A stretch of DNA of 64,000 nt from Pseudomonas protegens (GTDB lineage Bacteria; Pseudomonadota; Gammaproteobacteria; Pseudomonadales; Pseudomonadaceae), in contig NZ_CP031396.1 of assembly GCF_003363755.1 (NCBI RefSeq), positions 2,480,001 to 2,544,000 on the forward strand, written 5' to 3'. Under the pieces are notes generated by a model, which was not told the DNA's origin, searched no databases, and saw only the letters and a list, made by a program, of their open reading frames with translations. Made by a program: the position numbers and the translations under genes. Positions 36,762 to 46,782 of this stretch are shown piece by piece; the stretch's first letter is position 1, and each line of letters starts with the position of its first letter.

Positions 36762-39700
36762 ATGCATTCACGACTTTTCTGGCTTTTTATCTGCTTGGCG
36801 ATATTGGCTGTTCAACCGGCAGCGGCCCAGCTTCCGAGTTTGCCCAATACGCTGTACAGCACGGCGCGCCTCGACCACCACGACCTTGCCCTTGACGATG
36901 AAGACTGGCGTTGGCTGCGCCACAGGTCGGAACTGAAAATCGGTGCCGTGGCTACAGAATCGTCCCCCTTCAATGTCAGCTACAACGACAATCACTACGA
37001 GGGCATTACCGCTGACGTCAGCGCTCTGATTGGGCAGATACTCGGGGTTCGTATCAAGATCGTGTCCTTTGCCACCCGGGCAGAGGCCATGCAAGCCTTA
37101 CAGGCTGCCAATATCGACTTGCTAGGCAGCTACAGCTCCGAGCAGCCTGCCGAGGCCGTCAGGTTTACTCGTCCCTTCGCCGAAGCCCGACTGGCACTGT
37201 TCAAACGCAAGGATGAATTGCGCAAATCGCCTTCCAACCTGGACGGATTACGAGTTTCTGTGGCCCAGGAATACAGCACGCAACTGCAGTCGCACTTTCC
37301 CTTGGCCCACTTGATGGTCTATCCCACCCATGACGAGGCCATAGCCGCGGCAGCCTTCGGCCATGCCGACATTTACGTGGACGATGTTCTGAGCGCCTAC
37401 TTCCGCATCAATCGTTCCTACTACGGCTTTCTCAAGTTCGAGCGCTTCGCCGATTTTTCCCAAGACGGCTACGGCTATGCGCTCCAAGAGGATAACCAGC
37501 GCCTGCTGCGGATTATCAACCAGAGCATTGAGGCGATCGGTAAGGAAAAACTCCTCAATCTGAGTCGGCGCTGGGTGGGTAGCGGCTTCATTGCGTCGGA
37601 CCAAAGGATGGCACTGACGCCGGAAGAGTCGCGTTGGATAGCCCGCAACCCAGTCATACGCCTGGTGATCAATGACGATCTGGCGCCCATTGCCTTCTTC
37701 GACGCCAATGGCGTTTTCTCGGGTGTCACCGCTGAACTGCTGGACGAGCTATCACTGCGCACCGGACTCGACTTCCAGGTCACCGCTCGCAACGGCGGCT
37801 ACCCGGAACAGATTGAAGCCTTGCGCCAATCAGAGGCCGACCTGGCCATCATGACAGCCAGTGCACAACGCGAAGACAACCTGCGCTTCACTCGCTCCTT
37901 CCTGACCAGTCCCTTCGTCCTCGTGACCCAGACCGACAAGAAAGGCATGGCACAGCGGCCTGGAGACCTGGCAAACAAGCGCCTGGCCATCCCTTCCGGA
38001 CACGTGACACTGCAGCATGTGCGCGAGCGCTACCCGCAAGCCGAAGTCATCGAAGTCGGCACCTCGCTGGACGCCATGAACATGGTCTATACCGGCGGCG
38101 CCGATGCCGCGGTGGTGTCATTGCCGGCCTCGCGTTACTACATTGTCCGCCTGTTCCAGAATCGCCTGGCTGTTGCCGATCTGATTCACACCCGGCAGGC
38201 GACCGCCAGCTTTGCCCTGAGGCGAAGCGATTCGGAACTGCAATCCATCATCGACAAAGCCCTGATCAGCCTCCCGACGGACGATTTGAACGCCATCGCC
38301 AACCACTGGCGCTCACCGCCGGGCATGAGCAGCGAAACCTGGCGCGACTACGCGTTGATGATCGCCGAAATCATAGCTGGCGCTTCGTTGCTGCTCCTGC
38401 TGTCGCTGCTCTGGGTCTTCTATCTGCAACGCCGAGTCAAGGCCGAGAAAACGCTCAATGAACAATTGCGCTTTATCGAGACCCTCGCAGAGAACATGCC
38501 TCCGGCCCTCTATCTCCGGGACATTGAGGGCAACATGCTGTCCTGCAACCGCAGCTATCTGCAGAGCGTCGGTCTGAGTGCCGAGGACGTCTTGGACAAG
38601 ACTGTGCAGGAACTGCCTGATGAGCACTTTGCGGCAGGGCCCGACCTGCACCAGAACTACCTGCAAGCGATCAATGACGGCAAGACCATTACCTCGGTGT
38701 ATGCCGTGCAATTGCAGGGCAAGGACGTCTGGATCGAGCACTGGATTCAGCCATTCCAGGACGCCACCGGTGTCACAAAAGGCGTGATCTGCGGCTGGCT
38801 GGACATTACCAAGCACCGTCATCTGGTTCAGGAACTGAAGGAGGCGAAGAATCTCGCCGATGAGGCCAGCCGGGCCAAGACCACCTTCCTGGCCACCATG
38901 AGTCATGAAATACGCACGCCAATGAACGCCATCATCGGCATTCTGGAACTGGCGCTCAAACGCGCCGACAGCGATCGGATCGAGCGCTCCAGCATTGAAA
39001 TCGCCTACAGTTCGGCCAAGAGCCTGCTGGAGCTGATCGGCGATATCCTCGACATTGCCCGCATCGAGTCCGGACGCCTGAGCCTCTGCCCCAAACGCGC
39101 CAACCTGCGCGAACTGGTGGAATCAGTGGCTAGAGTGTTCGAGGGGCTGGCTCGGCAGAAATGCCTGAGCCTGATCCTCGAGATCGACTCCAGCATCAAC
39201 GGCGATGTGCTGGTGGACGGGATGCGTTTCAAGCAGATCCTCTCCAACTTGGTGAGCAATGCCATCAAGTTCACCGAAGCCGGTTTTATCAAGGTGGGCA
39301 TTTCCGGCGAGCTAGTGGAAAACGCTGTGCTGCGGGTCGAGCTCAGTGTCGAAGACTCGGGAATTGGTATTTCCCCCAGCAGCCAGCAACGCCTGTTCCA
39401 ACCCTTCGCCCAGGTAGAGCGCAACGTGCAGAACATCGAAGGCACGGGGCTGGGCCTGGTGATTTGTCGTTCCCTGTGCGAAATGATGGGTGGCCAGGTG
39501 TCGATGAGCAGCACCCTGGGGCATGGCACCCGGGTGGATGTGGAGCTGCGTTTGCAAGTACTGGAGCGCACGGCCACCGCTGAGCGTCCGCCTCAGGTCA
39601 AGAGGCGCTACACACAACGTTTGCAGATTCTGGTGGTAGACGATCATCCGGTGAACCGCCAGGTCCTGCAGCAGCAGCTGTGCTTTCTCGGACATGACGT

Positions 39701-40409
39701 GTTCGAAGCGGAGAACGGCCTGGAGGCACTGCATCTCTGGCGCGAGCAGGACTTTGACGTGATCATCACCGACTGCCACATGCCCATCATGAACGGCGCC
39801 GAGATGAGCCGGGCGATCCGCCAGGATGAGCAGGACAAGGCCTGCGAACCAATGATGATCATCGGCCTGACCGCCGACGCCCAGCAGGAAGAAGTGGAAC
39901 GTTGCATCCAGGCGGGAATGAATGATTGCCTGATCAAACCCATCAGCCTGGATGAGTTGGAAGAACGTCTGCTGACCATGGGACAGGCCGATGAGAGCGA
40001 ACGTGAGAACCTCATCCCCACAAAGCACACCAGCCCCCGCTCTTCTCGGGTATTCGACCTGGAGTCCTTGCATACCCTGGTGGGCAGCGAGCCGACGATG
40101 TTGCATCACATCTTGAATGAGTTGCTCAGTAACAATCGCATGGACATGCAGAGACTCGACACCTTGCTTCAAGAGCAGGCAACAGCTGAGTTGGCAGAGT
40201 TGGCGCATCGTATCAAGGGCGCTGCGCGCGTGGTCAAAGGCGAAGAATTGGTAGAGAGTTGTCGTCAGCTGGAAGATGCCTGCCTGAGCCCCGACCTGTC
40301 CCTGAACATGGTCAAGGAACGCGTGGAACAGGTGAAACAGGCCATCATCACCCTCGAACAGCGCCTGTTTGAACAACGTAGGGTCTGGGAAGAACTGCCT
40401 ATCGACTGA
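36762..40409 (+). CDS. BvgS-like unorthodox hybrid sensor kinase (RocS-like)
   Basis: The 1215-residue protein has a signal peptide and two tandem periplasmic SBP_bac_3 (Venus flytrap) domains (about 50-280 and 290-525). A membrane helix (AEIIAGASLLLLLSLLWVFYL, about 530-552) and a PAS domain (about 565-690) follow. Then come HisKA (MSHEIRTPMNAIIG, His715), HATPase with EGTGLGLVICRSL, a receiver (LVVDDHPVNR, Asp1004) and a C-terminal HPt (LAHRIKGAARVV, His1149). That is the full four-step phosphorelay. Flytrap domains in this family sense small ligands. The start follows a weak ribosome site; a longer frame overlaps the EAL gene and was rejected. Confidence 0.93.
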   Translation: MHSRLFWLFICLAILAVQPAAAQLPSLPNTLYSTARLDHHDLALDDEDWRWLRHRSELKIGAVATESSPFNVSYNDNHYEGITADVSALIGQILGVRIKIVSFATRAEAMQALQAANIDLLGSYSSEQPAEAVRFTRPFAEARLALFKRKDELRKSPSNLDGLRVSVAQEYSTQLQSHFPLAHLMVYPTHDEAIAAAAFGHADIYVDDVLSAYFRINRSYYGFLKFERFADFSQDGYGYALQEDNQRLLRIINQSIEAIGKEKLLNLSRRWVGSGFIASDQRMALTPEESRWIARNPVIRLVINDDLAPIAFFDANGVFSGVTAELLDELSLRTGLDFQVTARNGGYPEQIEALRQSEADLAIMTASAQREDNLRFTRSFLTSPFVLVTQTDKKGMAQRPGDLANKRLAIPSGHVTLQHVRERYPQAEVIEVGTSLDAMNMVYTGGADAAVVSLPASRYYIVRLFQNRLAVADLIHTRQATASFALRRSDSELQSIIDKALISLPTDDLNAIANHWRSPPGMSSETWRDYALMIAEIIAGASLLLLLSLLWVFYLQRRVKAEKTLNEQLRFIETLAENMPPALYLRDIEGNMLSCNRSYLQSVGLSAEDVLDKTVQELPDEHFAAGPDLHQNYLQAINDGKTITSVYAVQLQGKDVWIEHWIQPFQDATGVTKGVICGWLDITKHRHLVQELKEAKNLADEASRAKTTFLATMSHEIRTPMNAIIGILELALKRADSDRIERSSIEIAYSSAKSLLELIGDILDIARIESGRLSLCPKRANLRELVESVARVFEGLARQKCLSLILEIDSSINGDVLVDGMRFKQILSNLVSNAIKFTEAGFIKVGISGELVENAVLRVELSVEDSGIGISPSSQQRLFQPFAQVERNVQNIEGTGLGLVICRSLCEMMGGQVSMSSTLGHGTRVDVELRLQVLERTATAERPPQVKRRYTQRLQILVVDDHPVNRQVLQQQLCFLGHDVFEAENGLEALHLWREQDFDVIITDCHMPIMNGAEMSRAIRQDEQDKACEPMMIIGLTADAQQEEVERCIQAGMNDCLIKPISLDELEERLLTMGQADESERENLIPTKHTSPRSSRVFDLESLHTLVGSEPTMLHHILNELLSNNRMDMQRLDTLLQEQATAELAELAHRIKGAARVVKGEELVESCRQLEDACLSPDLSLNMVKERVEQVKQAIITLEQRLFEQRRVWEELPID

Positions 40410-40471
40410 CAACAAGAGGCTCGCCTCTCGGGCGGCCCCTCGACCTCAGCGCTTTTTTGCAGACAAACGAA

Positions 40472-40497
40472 AAAAGGCACCTCTAGAGGTGCCTTTT
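40472..40497. terminator. Bidirectional terminator between the hybrid kinase and the tRNA operon
   Basis: AAAAGGCACCTCT and AGAGGTGCCTTTT form a 13-bp palindrome. It ends the kinase mRNA on the plus strand (TTTT) and the tRNA-Pro transcript on the minus strand (six T). Confidence 0.9.
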
Positions 40498-40507
40498 ATC
40501 GTGAATA

Positions 40508-40584
40508 TGGTCGGGGTAAGGGGATTCGAACTCCTGACATCCTGCTCCCAAAGCAGGCGCGCTACCGGACTGCGCTATACCCCG
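40508..40584 (-). tRNA. tRNA-Pro (anticodon TGG), distal copy
   Basis: A complete cloverleaf on the minus strand starts CGGGGTATAGCGCAG. The anticodon stem-loop is CCTGC-TTTGGGA-GCAGG, then GTTCGAATC, and the CCA end is encoded. It is identical to the copy at 40759-40835. A terminator lies between it and the upstream tRNA-Lys. Confidence 0.97.
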
Positions 40585-40586
40585 GT

Positions 40587-40613
40587 AAAAAAAAGGCACC
40601 TTTAAAAGGCGCC
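40587..40613 (-). terminator. Terminator between tRNA-Lys and distal tRNA-Pro
   Basis: On the minus strand GGCGCCTTT and AAAGGTGCC pair (one G-U) and eight T follow. The stem resembles the terminator at 40472-40497, suggesting duplication of a tRNA-Pro/terminator unit. Confidence 0.8.
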
Positions 40614-40677
40614 TTCTGCGAACAGAGCTTTTGGCGTCTGATCTTAAGATTCGATTCCAGCGAACTGGTCTCAAAAA

Positions 40678-40753
40678 TGGTGGGTCGTGTGGGATTCGAA
40701 CCTACGACCAATTGGTTAAAAGCCAACTGCTCTACCAACTGAGCTAACGACCC
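40678..40753 (-). tRNA. tRNA-Lys (anticodon TTT)
   Basis: The minus strand reads GGGTCGTTAGCTCAGTTGG, an anticodon loop CTTTTAA, then GTTCGAATCCC and an encoded CCA. All arms pair normally over 76 nt. Confidence 0.97.
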
Positions 40754-40758
40754 AAAAA

Positions 40759-40835
40759 TGGTCGGGGTAAGGGGATTCGAACTCCTGACATCCTGCTCCC
40801 AAAGCAGGCGCGCTACCGGACTGCGCTATACCCCG
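40759..40835 (-). tRNA. tRNA-Pro (anticodon TGG), proximal copy
   Basis: Identical in sequence to the copy at 40508-40584, with encoded CCA. It sits 5 nt from tRNA-Lys and 9 nt from tRNA-Asn, clearly within one operon. Confidence 0.97.
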
Positions 40836-40844
40836 GTTTGAAAT

Positions 40845-40920
40845 TGGCTCCGTGACCAGGACTCGAACCTGGGACCCAATGATTAACAGTCATTTGCTCT
40901 ACCGACTGAGCTATCACGGA
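40845..40920 (-). tRNA. tRNA-Asn (anticodon GTT)
   Basis: The minus strand starts TCCGTGATAGCTCAGTCGG and has an anticodon loop TGTTAAT, GGTTCGAGTCC and an encoded CCA. It is the first gene of the tRNA operon. Confidence 0.97.
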
Positions 40921-41003
40921 ACTACATATTTCAAGCTACAACGTTTTTACTTCATCCTCTTCGGCTTTCCCGTATCGCTACGTTCATGCCTCTGAGGCGC
41001 GCT

Positions 41004-41031
41004 ATTTTACAATCTTCAAACTACCTGTCAA
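41004..41031 (-). promoter_or_regulatory. Sigma-70 promoter of the tRNA operon
   Basis: On the minus strand: TTGACA, a 16-nt spacer, TAAAAT, then a GC-rich discriminator (AGCGCGCC) typical of stringently controlled stable-RNA promoters. The start is about 40997, giving a 75-nt leader to tRNA-Asn. Confidence 0.88.
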
Positions 41032-41164
41032 CCCCTTAAATTGCTTTTAAGACAATGATTTGCGACTTCATTGCCGGTTTCTTCTACATCAGAAAAAACC
41101 TAGGAGGTGACTGACTGCGGGGCGCACTTTACAAGCCTTTTCCTTTCAGTTCAACGCCCTAGTG

Positions 41165-41191
41165 AAAAAAAAGGCCTCGCCATGCGAGGCC
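41165..41191 (-). terminator. Rho-independent terminator of clpB
   Basis: GGCCTCGC/GCGAGGCC stem with a 3-nt loop, followed on the minus strand by eight T, 26 nt after the clpB stop. Confidence 0.9.
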
Positions 41192-41216
41192 TTTTCATCA
41201 ATACGCCACTGAGCGA

Positions 41217-43781
41217 TCAGGCAAAGACGATTTCATCGTCCCGCACCGACGCAGTGACTGTTGCTCCTGGCAGGAAACCACCGGACAGGATCAACTGGGC
41301 CAACGGGTTCTCGATCCAGCGCTGGATCGCACGCTTCAGCGGCCGTGCGCCATACACCGGGTCGTAACCCACGGCGATCAGCTTGTCCAAGGCCTCGTCG
41401 CTCAGTTCCAGGCTCAGCTCGCGCTCCGCCAGACGGCTGCGCAGGCGCCCCAACTGGATCTGCGTGATGCCAGCGATCTGATCCCGTGCCAGAGGCTCGA
41501 AGATCACTACTTCGTCGACCCGGTTGATGAACTCCGGCCGGAAGTGGGTGGACACCGCATCCATCACCGCTGCCCGCTGTGCCTCGCGATCCCCTACCAA
41601 CTCCTGGATCTGTGCCGAGCCCAGGTTGGAGGTCATGACGATCACCGTGTTGCGAAAGTCCACAGTGCGTCCGTGGCTGTCCGTCAGGCGACCATCTTCC
41701 AGAACCTGCAGCAGGATATTGAACACATCCGGGTGCGCCTTCTCGACTTCGTCCAGCAGGATGACCGAGTAAGGCTTGCGACGCACGGCTTCGGTCAGGT
41801 AGCCACCTTCTTCATAACCGACATAGCCTGGCGGCGCACCGATCAGGCGAGCCACGGAGTGTTTCTCCATGAACTCGGACATGTCGATCCGCACCATGGC
41901 TTCCTCGGTATCGAAGAGGAACTCCGCCAAGGCCTTGCACAACTCAGTCTTACCCACGCCGGTTGGGCCGAGGAACATGAACGAACCACTTGGCCGGTTC
42001 GGATCGGACAAGCCAGCCCGGGAGCGGCGCACTGCGTTGGATACCGCCACCACGGCTTCGTTCTGGCCGATCACCCGTTGATGCAGCAGGCTTTCCATCT
42101 TCAACAGCTTGTCGCGCTCGCCTTCGAGCATTTTCGACACCGGGATGCCGGTCCACTTGGACACCACTTCGGCAATTTCTTCCTCGGTGACCTTGCTGCG
42201 CAGCAACTGGTTCTCGCTGTGGCCGTGCTGGTCGACCATCTGCAGGCTGCGCTCCAGATCCGGGATCACCCCGTACTGCAGCTCGGCCATGCGGTTCAGG
42301 TCGCCTTTACGCCGCGCCGTTTCCAGCTCCTGACGCGATTGCTCGATCTTCTGCTGGATCTGCGCAGAGCCCTGCACTTCGGCTTTCTCCGAGGTCCAGA
42401 CTTCTTCCAGGTCAGCGTACTCACGCTCCAGGCGGACAATCTCTTCCTGGAGTTTTTCCAGGCGCTTGATCGCTGCCTCGTCGTCTTCCTTCTTCAGCGC
42501 CTGGGATTCGACTTTCAGTTGAATCAGGCGCCGCTCCAGACGGTCCAGCACTTCCGGCTTGGAGTCGATCTCCATGCGGATGCGGCTGGCAGCTTCGTCG
42601 ATCAGGTCAATGGCCTTGTCCGGCAGTTGCCGATCTGTGATGTAACGATGGCTGAGCTTGGCCGCGGCAATGATCGCACCGTCGGTGATGGCTACCTTAT
42701 GGTGCACCTCATAGCGCTCTTTCAGGCCACGCAGGATGGCGATGGTGTCTTCCTCACTCGGCTCGTCCACCAACACTTTCTGGAAGCGCCGCTCAAGGGC
42801 TGCATCCTTCTCTATATATTGGCGGTACTCGTTGAGCGTGGTGGCACCGACGCAATGCAGCTCGCCACGGGCCAGGGCCGGTTTGAGCATGTTGCCCGCA
42901 TCCATCGAGCCTTCGCCTTTACCGGCACCGACCATGGTGTGCAGCTCGTCGATGAACAGGATGATCTGACCTTCCTGCTTCGACAGCTCGTTGAGCAGGG
43001 ATTTCAGGCGTTCCTCGAACTCGCCACGGTACTTGGCACCGGCAATCAGCGCGCCCATGTCCAGGGACAGCAGGCGCTTGCCTTTCAGGCCATCAGGCAC
43101 TTCGCCATTAATGATCCGCTGGGCCAGGCCTTCGGCGATGGCGGTTTTACCCACGCCAGGTTCACCGATCAGCACCGGGTTGTTCTTGGTCCGGCGTTGC
43201 AGCACCTGGATGGTCCGGCGAATTTCATCGTCACGCCCGATCACCGGGTCAAGCTTGCCCTCTTCGGCGCGCTTGGTCAGATCGACGGTGTACTTGTCCA
43301 GGGCCTGGCGCGACTCCTCGACGTTGGCGTCATTCACCGCCTCACCGCCGCGCAGGTTGTTGATGGCGTTTTCCAGGGCTTTCTTGCTCACGCCCTGACC
43401 CAGCAGCAACTTGCCGAGCTTGCTGTTTTCATCCATGGCGGCCAGCAGTACCAACTCGCTGGAAATGAACTGGTCGCCTTTCTGCTGGGCCAGGCGATCG
43501 GCCTGGTTGAGCAGGCGCGCCAGATCCTGGGACATGTTGACGTCGCCAGTGGGGTTCTGGATTTTTGGCAGTTGGTCGAGCTCTTTGCTCAGTTCCTTGC
43601 GCAGGCTGTTGACGTCGAAGCCCACCTGCATCAGCAGTGGCTTGATCGAGCCGCCTTGCTGTTCAAGCAGAGCCTGCATCAGGTGCGCAGGTTCAATGGC
43701 CGGATGATCGAGGCCAACGGCCAAGGATTGAGAATCGGATAAGGCCAGCTGCAATTTGCTGGTTAATCGGTCTATACGCAT
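41217..43781 (-). CDS. clpB: ATP-dependent disaggregase ClpB
   Basis: ClpB is the hexameric AAA+ disaggregase that works with DnaK/DnaJ/GrpE. The 854-residue protein has the N-terminal Clp_N repeats (1-150), AAA-1 with [16 protein letters not shown], and a long middle coiled-coil (about 400-530, rich in Leu/Glu/Arg). AAA-2 has [14 protein letters not shown] and the arm motif [13 protein letters not shown], and a D2-small domain ends the protein. It has no ClpP-binding IGF loop. A heat-shock sigma-32 promoter lies in the 130 nt upstream. Confidence 0.98.
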   Translation of the reverse strand: MRIDRLTSKLQLALSDSQSLAVGLDHPAIEPAHLMQALLEQQGGSIKPLLMQVGFDVNSLRKELSKELDQLPKIQNPTGDVNMSQDLARLLNQADRLAQQKGDQFISSELVLLAAMDENSKLGKLLLGQGVSKKALENAINNLRGGEAVNDANVEESRQALDKYTVDLTKRAEEGKLDPVIGRDDEIRRTIQVLQRRTKNNPVLIGEPGVGKTAIAEGLAQRIINGEVPDGLKGKRLLSLDMGALIAGAKYRGEFEERLKSLLNELSKQEGQIILFIDELHTMVGAGKGEGSMDAGNMLKPALARGELHCVGATTLNEYRQYIEKDAALERRFQKVLVDEPSEEDTIAILRGLKERYEVHHKVAITDGAIIAAAKLSHRYITDRQLPDKAIDLIDEAASRIRMEIDSKPEVLDRLERRLIQLKVESQALKKEDDEAAIKRLEKLQEEIVRLEREYADLEEVWTSEKAEVQGSAQIQQKIEQSRQELETARRKGDLNRMAELQYGVIPDLERSLQMVDQHGHSENQLLRSKVTEEEIAEVVSKWTGIPVSKMLEGERDKLLKMESLLHQRVIGQNEAVVAVSNAVRRSRAGLSDPNRPSGSFMFLGPTGVGKTELCKALAEFLFDTEEAMVRIDMSEFMEKHSVARLIGAPPGYVGYEEGGYLTEAVRRKPYSVILLDEVEKAHPDVFNILLQVLEDGRLTDSHGRTVDFRNTVIVMTSNLGSAQIQELVGDREAQRAAVMDAVSTHFRPEFINRVDEVVIFEPLARDQIAGITQIQLGRLRSRLAERELSLELSDEALDKLIAVGYDPVYGARPLKRAIQRWIENPLAQLILSGGFLPGATVTASVRDDEIVFA

Positions 43782-43853
43782 TAGTCACCTTCCTTTTGAG
43801 CAGGCCGGAGCGATGGACACACCTAAATAGAGAAACCTGCCAGATGATTCTCT

Positions 43854-43881
43854 AGATGCGGTCGATTCTGGGAGATTCAAG
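43854..43881 (-). promoter_or_regulatory. Sigma-32 (RpoH) heat-shock promoter of clpB
   Basis: The minus strand reads CTTGAA, a 14-nt spacer, CCGCATCT. This matches the RpoH consensus CTTGAA-N(13-15)-CCCCATNT with one mismatch and is placed 73 nt or more upstream of the clpB ATG. Confidence 0.85.
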
Positions 43882-43911
43882 CGTCAGCTGCTTGACGCAA
43901 GTCAGATTAGT

Positions 43912-44637
43912 CTAGCGTTCAAGCCAGATAAGGGAGGCAAAACGCCCGGTACGTGGGCTGCGCCGATAAGAGAAGAAGCGTGGGTCGGTCACGGTGCAAT
44001 AACCACCACCATAGACCGCCGTCACACCCCGGGTGGCCAGACGCAGGCGCGCCAACTGGTAGATGTCAGCCATGAAGCGCCCGGCATTGACGCTAGGGAC
44101 AAAGGCTTGCTCCGCGGCCGCCAATTGGGCAACGAAAGCTTCACGGACCTCCGCACCAACTTCGAAACTCTGCGGACCTATAGCGGGCCCCAGCCATACC
44201 AAGACCTCAGCGGCGGGTACATCCAGGCTGTCGAGAGTGGCTTCCAGCACGCCAGCTGCCAGCCCGCGCCAACCGGCATGGGCTGCCGCGACCCGGGTTC
44301 CGGCTCGGTTGCAGAACAACGCAGGCAGGCAGTCGGCGGTCATCACCGCACAGGCAATGCCTGGCGTGGCGGACCAACTGGCATCGGCGCTGACCACGAC
44401 GCCAGGATCGGCGTGAGCCACAGCAATCCCGTGCACCTGTTGCAACCAGGCCGGGGCAATAGCGAAGTGTTCGGTCAGGCGCCGGCGATTCTCGGCCACC
44501 GCTTGAGGCCGATCCTCAACGTGGTCGCCCAGATTGAGGCTGTCAAACGGCGCCAGGCTGACGCCGCCATCGCGGGTAGTAACACAGGCTTTGACCCCAG
44601 CCGGCGCGGGCCAGTCAGGAATCAGCCAGCCACTCAT
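43912..44637 (-). CDS. pgeF: Peptidoglycan editing factor PgeF (YfiH, laccase-domain protein)
   Basis: PgeF is a purine-nucleoside/UDP-MurNAc-related hydrolase of the multicopper polyphenol oxidase fold that prevents misincorporation in peptidoglycan. The 241-residue protein has TTRDGGVSLAPFDSLNLGDHV, QVHGIAVAHAD and AVMTADCLPALFCNRAG. It also has VAAAHAGWRGLAAGV with the zinc-binding His/Cys/His, and GPAIGPQSFEVG. Its ATG overlaps the rluD stop, and the rluD-pgeF-clpB order is conserved. Confidence 0.94.
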   Translation of the reverse strand: MSGWLIPDWPAPAGVKACVTTRDGGVSLAPFDSLNLGDHVEDRPQAVAENRRRLTEHFAIAPAWLQQVHGIAVAHADPGVVVSADASWSATPGIACAVMTADCLPALFCNRAGTRVAAAHAGWRGLAAGVLEATLDSLDVPAAEVLVWLGPAIGPQSFEVGAEVREAFVAQLAAAEQAFVPSVNAGRFMADIYQLARLRLATRGVTAVYGGGYCTVTDPRFFSYRRSPRTGRFASLIWLER

Positions 44638-45596
44638 CCGATGAACGCCTCACGGTCCTGCTTGAGCAGCGACAACAACCAGACGAAGTCATCCGGCAAC
44701 GGTGATTCCCAGCTCATGCGTTGACCAGTGGTCGGATGGTCCAACTCCAGGAAACGCGCGTGCAAGGCCTGGCGCGGGAAGTTTTTCAGCGACTCGACCA
44801 TGGTCTGGCTGGCCGCCGGCGGAATGCGGAAGCGACCGCCGTAAGCCGGATCGCCCACCAGCGGGAAGTTGATGTGGGCCATGTGCACCCGAATCTGGTG
44901 AGTACGACCGGTTTCCAGCTTGACCCGTACATGGGTGTGGGAACGGAAGCGCTCCAGAACGCGGTAGTGGCTGACAGCCTGCTTGCCCCCCTCCATCACC
45001 GCCATGCGCTGGCGCTGCTGGCCGTGGCGACCAATGGGAGCATTGATCTTGCCCCCCGCAGTCACTACACCGATCACGATGCATTCATAGATGCGGCTGA
45101 CGCTGCGGCTCTGCAGCTGAGCCACCAACTGGGTCTGCGCCTGAATGGTCTTGGCCACCACCATCAGACCGGTGGTGTCCTTGTCCAGACGGTGGACGAT
45201 ACCCGCCCGCGGCACATTGATAATGTCGGGGATGTGATGCAGCAGGGCATTGAGCAGCGTGCCATCGGCATGGCCGGCAGCCGGGTGCACCACCAGGCCC
45301 GCAGGCTTGTTGATCACCAGGATGTCATCGTCTTCATAGACGATGTCCAGCTCGATGTCCTGGGCGATCCACTCACCCTGAGCCTCCTGCTCGGCGGTCA
45401 GTTCGAGAACGGCACCGCCGTGCACGATGTCCCGAGGGCGGATCACCGCTCCGTCAACAGTCAGGCGGCCGTCTTTGATCCAGGCGGAAAGGCGCGAGCG
45501 CGAATGCTCAGCGAATAGTTGTGCGGCGACTTGATCGAGGCGTTGACCGCCCAGTTCGGACGGCACCTCTGCGCGAAGTTCAATTTTATCGGACAT
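44634..45596 (-). CDS. rluD: Ribosomal large subunit pseudouridine synthase D
   Basis: RluD makes pseudouridines in helix 69 of 23S rRNA (E. coli positions 1911, 1915, 1917), important for 50S assembly. From MSDKIELRAEVP the protein has 320 residues: an S4 domain (QRLDQVAAQLFAEHSRSRLSAWIKDGRLTVDG), then the catalytic HRLDKDTTGLMVVAK with the essential Asp, and LETGRTHQIRVHMAHINFPLVGDPAYGG. The longer frame to 45761 overlaps the divergent bamD leader and is unlikely. Confidence 0.97.
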   Translation of the reverse strand: MSDKIELRAEVPSELGGQRLDQVAAQLFAEHSRSRLSAWIKDGRLTVDGAVIRPRDIVHGGAVLELTAEQEAQGEWIAQDIELDIVYEDDDILVINKPAGLVVHPAAGHADGTLLNALLHHIPDIINVPRAGIVHRLDKDTTGLMVVAKTIQAQTQLVAQLQSRSVSRIYECIVIGVVTAGGKINAPIGRHGQQRQRMAVMEGGKQAVSHYRVLERFRSHTHVRVKLETGRTHQIRVHMAHINFPLVGDPAYGGRFRIPPAASQTMVESLKNFPRQALHARFLELDHPTTGQRMSWESPLPDDFVWLLSLLKQDREAFIG

Positions 45597-45746
45597 GCTC
45601 GGACTGGGCGTCGGCACAGCCTTTGGTTTCGGCTGCGCGCTTGTGGTTAAATACGGCGTCTTTTGCCCCGAGGCTTTCAACGGGGCGCTCATCATAACAG
45701 GACGGCCCCGCCCAAGACAGCGGCCGTCATAGGGACGCAAGCCGCC

Positions 45747-46769
45747 ATGCAAGTGAAACACCTGCTGCTGATCGCCATCCTCGCACTGACCGCTGCTTGC
45801 TCATCGAAGGAAGTCGTTGACGAAAACCTGAGCGAAGTCGAGTTGTACCAGCAGGCGCAGACCGACCTGGACAACCACAGCTACACCAGCGCCACCGCCA
45901 AGCTCAAGGCCCTGGAATCGCGCTATCCCTTTGGTCGCTACGCCGATCAGGCACAGCTCGAGCTGATCTACGCCAACTACAAGAATGCCGAGCCAGAGGC
46001 TGCGAAATCCGCCGCCGAGCGCTTCATTCGCCTGCACCCACAACACCCGAACGTCGACTACGCCTACTACCTCAAGGGCCTGACCTCCTTCGATCAGGAC
46101 GTCGGCCTGCTGGCGCGCTTCCTGCCACTGGACATGACCAAGCGTGACCCGGGTGCCGCCCGCGATTCCTACAACGAGTTCGCCCAGCTCACCAGCCGCT
46201 TCCCCAACAGCCGCTACGCCCCGGACGCCAAGCAGCGCATGATTTACCTGCGCAACCTGCTGGCCGCCTACGAAATCCACGTGGCCGACTATTACCTGAC
46301 CCGTCAGGCCTATGTCGCCGCCGCCAACCGTGGCCGCTACGTGGTGGAAAACTTCCAGGAAACCCCTTCCGTGGGTGACGGCCTGGCGGTGATGACCGAG
46401 GCCTACCAGCGTCTGCACCTGGACGAACTGGCTGCCACCAGCCTGGAAACCCTGAAGCTCAACTACCCTGACCACCCAAGCCTGGTTGATGGTCAGTTTG
46501 TGCCACGGGTGGCCGAAGCCGACAACCGCTCCTGGCTGAGCAAGGCCACCCTGGGCCTTATCGAGTCCCGTCCACCGCTGCCGCCGGGAGAAACCCGCGC
46601 CAATCAGGACGTGATGAAGCAGTATCAGGATGCCAAGGACGCGATCCCGTCGGAGCTCAAGCCTAAAGACAGCAACGGCGACGTGGTCGAGGAAGAAGAG
46701 CACGAGGCCACTGGCAACAACAGTGACCGCTCCTGGTTCAGCTACATGACCTTCGGCGTGTTCGACTGA
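45747..46769 (+). CDS. bamD: Outer membrane assembly lipoprotein BamD
   Basis: BamD is the essential lipoprotein of the BAM complex that folds beta-barrel proteins into the outer membrane. From [18 protein letters not shown], with a lipobox cysteine at residue 18, the protein has 340 residues with TPR repeats (for example [23 protein letters not shown] and [21 protein letters not shown]). It has [20 protein letters not shown] and a Glu-rich C-terminal tail. It is divergent from rluD across 150 nt. A strong terminator follows. Confidence 0.97.
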   Translation: MQVKHLLLIAILALTAACSSKEVVDENLSEVELYQQAQTDLDNHSYTSATAKLKALESRYPFGRYADQAQLELIYANYKNAEPEAAKSAAERFIRLHPQHPNVDYAYYLKGLTSFDQDVGLLARFLPLDMTKRDPGAARDSYNEFAQLTSRFPNSRYAPDAKQRMIYLRNLLAAYEIHVADYYLTRQAYVAAANRGRYVVENFQETPSVGDGLAVMTEAYQRLHLDELAATSLETLKLNYPDHPSLVDGQFVPRVAEADNRSWLSKATLGLIESRPPLPPGETRANQDVMKQYQDAKDAIPSELKPKDSNGDVVEEEEHEATGNNSDRSWFSYMTFGVFD

Positions 46770-46782
46770 TAGCGCCGCAGTA

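Noticed and set aside
40759..40835. Second tRNA-Pro copy as an integration attachment repeat
   Set aside because: The two copies are full length and only separated by tRNA-Lys and a terminator; no integrase or cargo lies between them.
41544..43742. 732-codon open frame opposite clpB
   Set aside because: Shadow of clpB, with biased His/Leu/Gln-rich composition and no known motif.
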